From: Bog-159 sp963843255
GTDB taxonomy: Bacteria; Acidobacteriota; Terriglobia; Bryobacterales; Bryobacteraceae
Reading direction: 5' to 3'
Length of the DNA: 64,000 bases
NCBI GenBank assembly: GCA_963843255.1
Contig: CAWJJQ010000009.1
Span: 806,001 to 870,000 of the forward strand
This document shows positions 60,215 to 64,000 of this stretch, piece after piece. The position numbers were made by a program, and so were the translations under genes. Numbering within the stretch: position 1 is the stretch's first letter; the number at the start of each line of letters is the position of its first letter. The notes beneath the pieces were generated by a model. That model saw only the letters and a program-made list of their open reading frames with translations. It ran no database searches and was not told the DNA's origin.

Positions 60215-61305
60215 ACAGAGAGCACCACGGACGGGCAGGTTACCCCACCGCCGCGCGTCTTGTATTCCTTCAGCCTCCTCAGCAGGGTGCGCCGTGAAAT
60301 CCCAAGCAGGCCGGCCGCCAGGTCTTGCCGTCCTCCAGATTTTTCGAGCGCCTCCCGGATCACTTGCTCCTCCAACCCGCCCAATTGACTCTTCAGCTCG
60401 GGCTTTAGCGCCGCCGGCACGGAAGTTTTCAGGTTCAGATCCGCCGCGCCAATTTCACAGCTTTCCGCCAGGACGGCGGCGCGCGTAATGGTATTGCGCA
60501 ATTCCCGCACGTTGCCCGGCCAAGTGTAATTCTCGAGCGCATCGATGGCGTCGTCTCCCAGGTCGAGCCGGGGATCCACCTCGTGCAGGAAATGATAGGC
60601 TAGCGGCGCGACATCTTCGATGCGCTCGCGCAAGGGCGGCACGTGGATGCTTACCTGGTTGAGGCGGTGATACAGATCGCTGCGAAACGTGCCGGCTTCA
60701 ATGGCTTTTTCAAGGTCCTTGTTCGTGGCCGCGACCAACCGCGCATCCACCGTCACTTTGCGCGTGCCTCCCAGCCGGTAGTAGGGCACGCCGTCGAGCA
60801 CGCGCAGCAGCTTCACCTGCATCTTGGCGTCCAGCTCGCCGATCTCATCCAGGAAAAGCGTGCCGCCGCTGGCCAGCTCGAACATGCCGGCCTTTTGCGC
60901 GTCGGCGCCGCTGAATGCGCCCTTTTCGTAACCAAACAGCTCGCTCTCCACCAGGTGATCCGGCAAGGCGCCGCAGTTGATATCGATCAACGGCCGCTCG
61001 CACCGCAGCGAGAAGTTATGCAGCGCGCGCGCCACTACTTCTTTTCCCGACCCGCTTTCCCCCCCGATCAGGACCGTGGCATTGGTGCGCGCGATCTTCT
61101 CCACCATACGAAACACCGCCTTCATGCGCTCGCTTCTCACCACCGCGCCGCCGATGACATTCCCTTCGTCCTGGGCTTGCGCGGCCCGCAGGTGGTCTTG
61201 TGGAAAGCGTGTCTCCGCTTCGGCGTTATGGCGCACGCCACGATGCACATTGAAGCGGCTGGAGTTAGAGCCACCTAATGTGTGGAGTTTTACGGGCATT
61301 GCCAT
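60211..61305 (-). CDS. Sigma-54-dependent activator with GAFSGA variant
   Basis: This protein of about 364 residues has a short N-terminal region with no recognised sensor. The AAA+ domain follows: GESGSGKEVVARALH, the sigma-54 loop GAFSGA (Thr replaced by Ser) in FGYEKGAFSGADAQKAG, GGTLFLDEIGELDAKMQ, and a Fis-type helix-turn-helix (DLAAGLLGISRRTLLRRLKE). The Thr-to-Ser change is tolerated in characterised activators, so it is probably active. ATG 61305 (MAMPVKLHTLGG) is favoured; the frame continues upstream to a TTG at 61341. It is first in the regulator/HD-GYP/binding-protein run and divergent from the ABC ATPase. Confidence 0.9.
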   Translation of the reverse strand: MAMPVKLHTLGGSNSSRFNVHRGVRHNAEAETRFPQDHLRAAQAQDEGNVIGGAVVRSERMKAVFRMVEKIARTNATVLIGGESGSGKEVVARALHNFSLRCERPLIDINCGALPDHLVESELFGYEKGAFSGADAQKAGMFELASGGTLFLDEIGELDAKMQVKLLRVLDGVPYYRLGGTRKVTVDARLVAATNKDLEKAIEAGTFRSDLYHRLNQVSIHVPPLRERIEDVAPLAYHFLHEVDPRLDLGDDAIDALENYTWPGNVRELRNTITRAAVLAESCEIGAADLNLKTSVPAALKPELKSQLGGLEEQVIREALEKSGGRQDLAAGLLGISRRTLLRRLKEYKTRGGGVTCPSVVLSV

Positions 61306-61379
61306 ATCAGTAACATACGCTCTACCGGATCTATAATTCAATTCAATTGTAGGGCAGCTAAGTACTTCGTGTACTAACG

Positions 61380-61476
61380 TAACCTGACGGTTATGGTGCG
61401 AGCTAGTATCCTTGGGAAAGGGGTCTCTAAGATATCGATAAGTAGTAAGTAGTCACAAGTTAACTTTAGATAACTT
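61380..61476. promoter_or_regulatory. A/T-rich divergent promoter region with inverted repeats
   Basis: The 250 bases between the sigma-54 activator and the ABC ATPase are A/T-rich against a GC-rich background. They contain TAACC-TGAC-GGTTA at 61380-61393 and AAGTTA-N8-TAACTT at 61457-61476, plus a weaker AGTAC-N5-GTACT at 61361-61375. These are plausible upstream activator or bending-protein sites. No clear -24/-12 sigma-54 promoter was seen. Confidence 0.4.
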
Positions 61477-61559
61477 CGGCGCTCTATTAAGAACAAGATT
61501 TAACAAATAACAGCTTGCAGTCAGTGACTTCACACGGCGATGGTGGAAGGGGTATACCG

Positions 61560-62372
61560 TTGACCGGCCGGTTAGACTACACTGCTCCACTACTATCGGT
61601 GAATATCTGCGCGAACTATGGCGCGCGCGCGAACGTGCTCCGCGATGCGGCCTTTGAAATTGCCGCCGGCGAAATCGTCGGGCTGGCGGGCCAAAGCGGA
61701 TCGGGCAAGAGTACCATCGCCCTGGCCATCATGCGCCTGCTTCACTTGAAGGGTGGTGTCGTGCGGGGCTCCATCCGTTTCCGCGGTACGGACCTGCTCG
61801 ATCGCCCCGAGCGCGAGATGCGCGGCATGCGCGGTCGGGAGATCGCCCTGGTGCTGCAGAACCCCGTGTCATCGCTGAATCCCGCGCTGCGCATCGGCAC
61901 GCAGCTATCGGAGGCTTGGGACGCTCACCGGAGGACGTCGCGCGAGGAGCGGGAAGGTGCCATCCTGGATGCGCTCGAAGCTGTCAGCCTGACGGTGGAT
62001 CAACCTTTCCTGCGCCGCTATCCGGGCGAGCTGAGCGTGGGACAGGCGCAGCGCGTGCTGATCGCCATGGCTATTCTGCACCGTCCGGCGCTCCTGATTG
62101 CGGACGAAGCGACTAGCGCCCTGGATGCGCTCACGCAATCGGAGATCCTGCAGCTGTTCGCGCGGCTCAACCGGGAGCTATCCATGGCCATCCTGTACAT
62201 TTCGCACGACCTGCTGTCCATCGCTTCGCTTTGCCGCCGCGTGGCCATTCTGCACGAAGGCGAGATCGTGGAATTCGCCGGCGTGGAACGCATCTTCGAG
62301 AATCCCGCGCATCCCTACACGCGCCGGCTAATCGACGCCATACCAGCCGCGCCACAGCCTGCTTGCCGTTGA
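61560..62372 (+). CDS. Orphan ABC transporter ATP-binding protein (Dpp/Opp-like)
   Basis: This protein of about 270 residues has a complete ABC ATPase: Walker A GLAGQSGSGKSTIALA, Q-loop ALVLQNPVSSLNPAL, signature ELSVGQAQRVLIAMAIL, Walker B LLIADEATSALD, and H-loop ILYISHDLLSIA. The NPAHPYTRRLIDAIP tail is the start of the oligopeptide-ATPase C-terminal domain. TTG 61560 after GGAAGGGG is favoured over TTG 61515. Permeases and the second ATPase are missing, so it may serve proteins encoded elsewhere or act with the binding protein at 56149. Confidence 0.88.
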   Translation: MTGRLDYTAPLLSVNICANYGARANVLRDAAFEIAAGEIVGLAGQSGSGKSTIALAIMRLLHLKGGVVRGSIRFRGTDLLDRPEREMRGMRGREIALVLQNPVSSLNPALRIGTQLSEAWDAHRRTSREEREGAILDALEAVSLTVDQPFLRRYPGELSVGQAQRVLIAMAILHRPALLIADEATSALDALTQSEILQLFARLNRELSMAILYISHDLLSIASLCRRVAILHEGEIVEFAGVERIFENPAHPYTRRLIDAIPAAPQPACR

Positions 62373-62389
62373 ACAAAAAGCGTGGTGGG

Positions 62390-62430
62390 GCAGGCCCGTG
62401 GCCTGCGGCGGCCTCTTAGGCCGCCTCTTT
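62390..62430. terminator. Tandem hairpins between convergent genes, likely bidirectional terminator
   Basis: GCAGGC-CCGTG-GCCTGC (62390-62406) is followed directly by GGCGGCCT-CTT-AGGCCGCC (62407-62425) and then TCTTT. Both stems are perfect. They lie in the 63-base gap between the ABC ATPase and the convergent lactonase gene. The second stem with its T-rich tail is a good intrinsic terminator for the plus strand. Confidence 0.65.
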
Positions 62431-62435
62431 CCCAA

Positions 62436-63497
62436 TCAGCAGATGTGGGCGCCGCGCGTCTCTACATACACCGCATAAAGCGACTGCGCGGCCGTCATGA
62501 AGAGCAGATTCCGCTTGCTACCGCCGAAGCAGACGTTGGCGCACGGTTCCGGCAGCAGGATCTGTCCGATCCGTTCACCCGCCGGCGTAAAGATCTGCAC
62601 GCCGTCGTATCCCGCACCCACCCAGCCGGACCCCGCCCAGATATTTCCATCAACATCGGCGCGAATGCCGTCGGCCAGGCCCTTGCCCATGTTCACGAAC
62701 TCTCGGCCATTCCGGATCGTACGCGAATCGGCCACGTCATACACGCGGATGTTGCGCGGCGCATCGGGATAGTGCGTGGCGCCCGTATCCACGATGTACA
62801 GCTTCTTGTAGTCCGGCGAGAAACACAGACCGTTGGGCTTGTACATCTCGTCGGTCACCATCTCCATCTTGCCCGTCTGCCCGTCGATGCGGTAGACGGC
62901 TTCCTTGATTTGCAGCTCGGCCCGCGTGCCTTCGTAAGCCGCTAGGATGCCGTAGCCCGGGTCGGTGAACCAGATAGCCCCATCCGGATGCACCACGATA
63001 TCGTTCGGTGCGTTGAGAGGCTTGCCGTTCCACTTGTCCGCCAGCACCGTCACGGCGCCATCCGCTTCATAGCGCACCACCCGGCGATTCACATGTTCGC
63101 AGGAAAGCTCGCGGTTCTGATAGTCGAACGTGTTGCCGTTGCTGTAGCCGCTGGGCGTGCGATAGGTGCTGATGTGGCCGTCCTCTTCGAGCCAGCGCAT
63201 CTGGGCGTTGTTGGGAATATCGCTGAACACCAGGTAGCGGCCGGCGCCGTTCCAGGCCGGGCCTTCGGCCCACATCAGGCCGGTGCGAAGCCGGCGCAGG
63301 GCTGTATTGTTGATCCTGTACTTGGCGAAGCGCTTGTCGAGTACTAGGATGTCCGGATCGGGGTAGCGTATGGGGTCGCGGCCGGACCAGTCGCGTTCGG
63401 CGCGTGCGGCTTTGGGCCAGAGGGCAGCGGTAGCCAAAGCCGCGGTCAGGAAAGAACGGCGGTCGGTGCGGGCGTGCGGGCCGGGATGTTGCGGCAT
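62436..63497 (-). CDS. SMP-30/gluconolactonase family protein, Tat-exported
   Basis: This 353-residue six-bladed propeller protein begins with a twin-arginine signal (TDRRSFLTAALATAALW). It has metal ligands typical of SMP-30/gluconolactonases: LMWAEGPAWNGAGRYLVFSD (Glu), PLNAPNDIVVHPDGAIWFTD (Asn, Asp), EMYKPNGLCFSPDYKKLYIV (Asn) and KGLADGIRADVDGNIW (Asp). It hydrolyses a sugar lactone in the periplasm or outside. Confidence 0.9.
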   Translation of the reverse strand: MPQHPGPHARTDRRSFLTAALATAALWPKAARAERDWSGRDPIRYPDPDILVLDKRFAKYRINNTALRRLRTGLMWAEGPAWNGAGRYLVFSDIPNNAQMRWLEEDGHISTYRTPSGYSNGNTFDYQNRELSCEHVNRRVVRYEADGAVTVLADKWNGKPLNAPNDIVVHPDGAIWFTDPGYGILAAYEGTRAELQIKEAVYRIDGQTGKMEMVTDEMYKPNGLCFSPDYKKLYIVDTGATHYPDAPRNIRVYDVADSRTIRNGREFVNMGKGLADGIRADVDGNIWAGSGWVGAGYDGVQIFTPAGERIGQILLPEPCANVCFGGSKRNLLFMTAAQSLYAVYVETRGAHIC

Positions 63498-63527
63498 TCT
63501 ATTGGACAGACCTCCCGGCCTGTCATT

Positions 63528-64000
63528 TTACGCTACTGCTGCGCCGTACTGCTCAAAGAAATGCGCGACGGTCTTGATCCCCTGGTAATAATTCTCGAGC
63601 TGATACTTCTCGTTGGGCGAATGCAAACCATCGTCCGGCAGGCCGAAACCCATCAAGATCGTAGGAATGCCCAGATGATTGGCGAAATCGCCCACGATCG
63701 GAATCGAGCCGCCCGATCGGATGAAGACCGTCTGTTTGCCGAGAATGTCGCTAAAAGCCTTGGCGGCCACTTTGATTGCAGGATGGTCGGGATTCACCAC
63801 CAGTCCCGGCCCCGCGCTGAGTACACGCAACTCGAACTGAATCCCCTTGGGCGTATTCTTCTCGACGAATTCGCGGAACGCAGCCACCACTTTCTCCGGA
63901 TCCTGATTGGGCACCAGGCGGAAGCTGATCTTGGCGGTAGCCTTGGCCGGAATTACGGTCTTGGCGCCCGCCGCCGTGAAGCCGCCGGCGATGCCGTGCA
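63528..64000 (-). CDS. M20 family metallopeptidase, partial
   Basis: The frame enters from the right edge and stops at TAA 63528-63530. The visible 157 residues are the C-terminal part of an M20 dipeptidase/acylase: HGIAGGFTAAGAKTVIPAKA, then the dimerisation domain (KISFRLVPNQDPEKV) and the catalytic-domain end with FIRSGGSIPIVGDFANHLGI and LPDDGLHSPNEKYQLENYYQ. The motif GLHSPNEK contains the last zinc-binding His. The rest of the gene is outside the window. Confidence 0.9.
   Translation of the reverse strand, partial: HGIAGGFTAAGAKTVIPAKATAKISFRLVPNQDPEKVVAAFREFVEKNTPKGIQFELRVLSAGPGLVVNPDHPAIKVAAKAFSDILGKQTVFIRSGGSIPIVGDFANHLGIPTILMGFGLPDDGLHSPNEKYQLENYYQGIKTVAHFFEQYGAAVA

Noticed and set aside
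1..64000. CRISPR arrays, tRNA or rRNA genes
   Set aside because: No regularly spaced direct repeats, cloverleaf-forming sequence with conserved tRNA arms, or rRNA signature was noticed by eye; a dedicated scan could still find a tRNA.

Overview
The window looks like a chromosomal segment of an Acidobacteriota bacterium, most likely of the Bryobacterales / Candidatus Solibacter type. I infer this from lineage-typical families: a PadR regulator coupled to an ADOP-type (acidobacterial duplicated orphan permease) MacB/FtsX protein, an ECF-like sigma factor overlapping a Ser/Thr kinase with TPR repeats, a VWFA-related secreted protein of the acidobacterial TIGR03436 type, a subtilase ending in a TIGR03437-type domain, a PEP-CTERM protein, and GC-rich coding sequence. 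No rRNA, tRNA, CRISPR array or complete mobile element was recognised.

Layout. (a) 1-2.1 kb is a scarred accessory patch. It holds a 64-bp exact copy of part of padR, a fused remnant of a type I restriction system (HsdM N-terminus joined to HsdR C-terminus), and an AbrB-type antitoxin with a frameshifted PIN toxin. (b) 1.9-7.7 kb: PadR/ADOP, a CurA-like reductase, an orphan IS630-type DNA-binding protein and two small hypothetical proteins. (c) 7.7-12.2 kb: GT4 glycosyltransferase, sigma-54 activator, RlpA-like lipoprotein, neutral-ceramidase-like protein, Smr protein. (d) 12.2-14.9 kb is a second decaying patch: a frameshifted P-loop kinase, an intact VapBC pair, and a nuclease-like gene with an in-frame stop. 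(e) 14.9-20.7 kb: leuA, a PEP-CTERM protein and a large secreted subtilase. (f) 20.9-26.2 kb: a three-gene operon with no bases between genes, encoding an FkbH-like glyceryl-transferase fused to a carrier domain, a GT4 glycosyltransferase, and a GT4 glycosyltransferase fused to a type II thioesterase. No PKS or NRPS elongation module is present. This is the best candidate for an undescribed system. (g) 26.3-29.3 kb: a divergent sigma factor/kinase pair. (h) 29.4-46.4 kb: mostly housekeeping genes, including purB, a YycJ-like hydrolase, and the run rsmB-rpe-bamD-response regulator-yajQ, then an EamA transporter, membrane proteins, and a ClC channel gene overlapping a marR gene. (i) 46.5-55.0 kb: a BNR-repeat secreted protein, OsmC, PfkB kinase, MurJ, a zinc-ribbon coiled-coil protein, a thioredoxin-like protein and glutamate decarboxylase. 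(j) 55-62.4 kb: a decayed ADOP permease, then a signalling module: sigma-54 activator, HD-GYP/GAF/GGDEF protein and peptide-binding protein in one direction, and an orphan Dpp/Opp-type ATPase in the other. (k) 62.4-64 kb: an SMP-30 lactonase and the end of an M20 peptidase that runs off the window.

How the genes may work together. The strongest functional inference concerns 20.9-26.2 kb: FkbH-type proteins load a glycerate unit from 1,3-bisphosphoglycerate onto a carrier thiol, and here the only downstream enzymes are two glycosyltransferases and a thioesterase. That suggests carrier-tethered glycosylation followed by release. The 56-62 kb block suggests a link between peptide sensing or uptake and cyclic-di-GMP signalling. 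Start positions were chosen by family N-termini and visible Shine-Dalgarno sequences; several genes use GTG or TTG, and one has no convincing canonical start.
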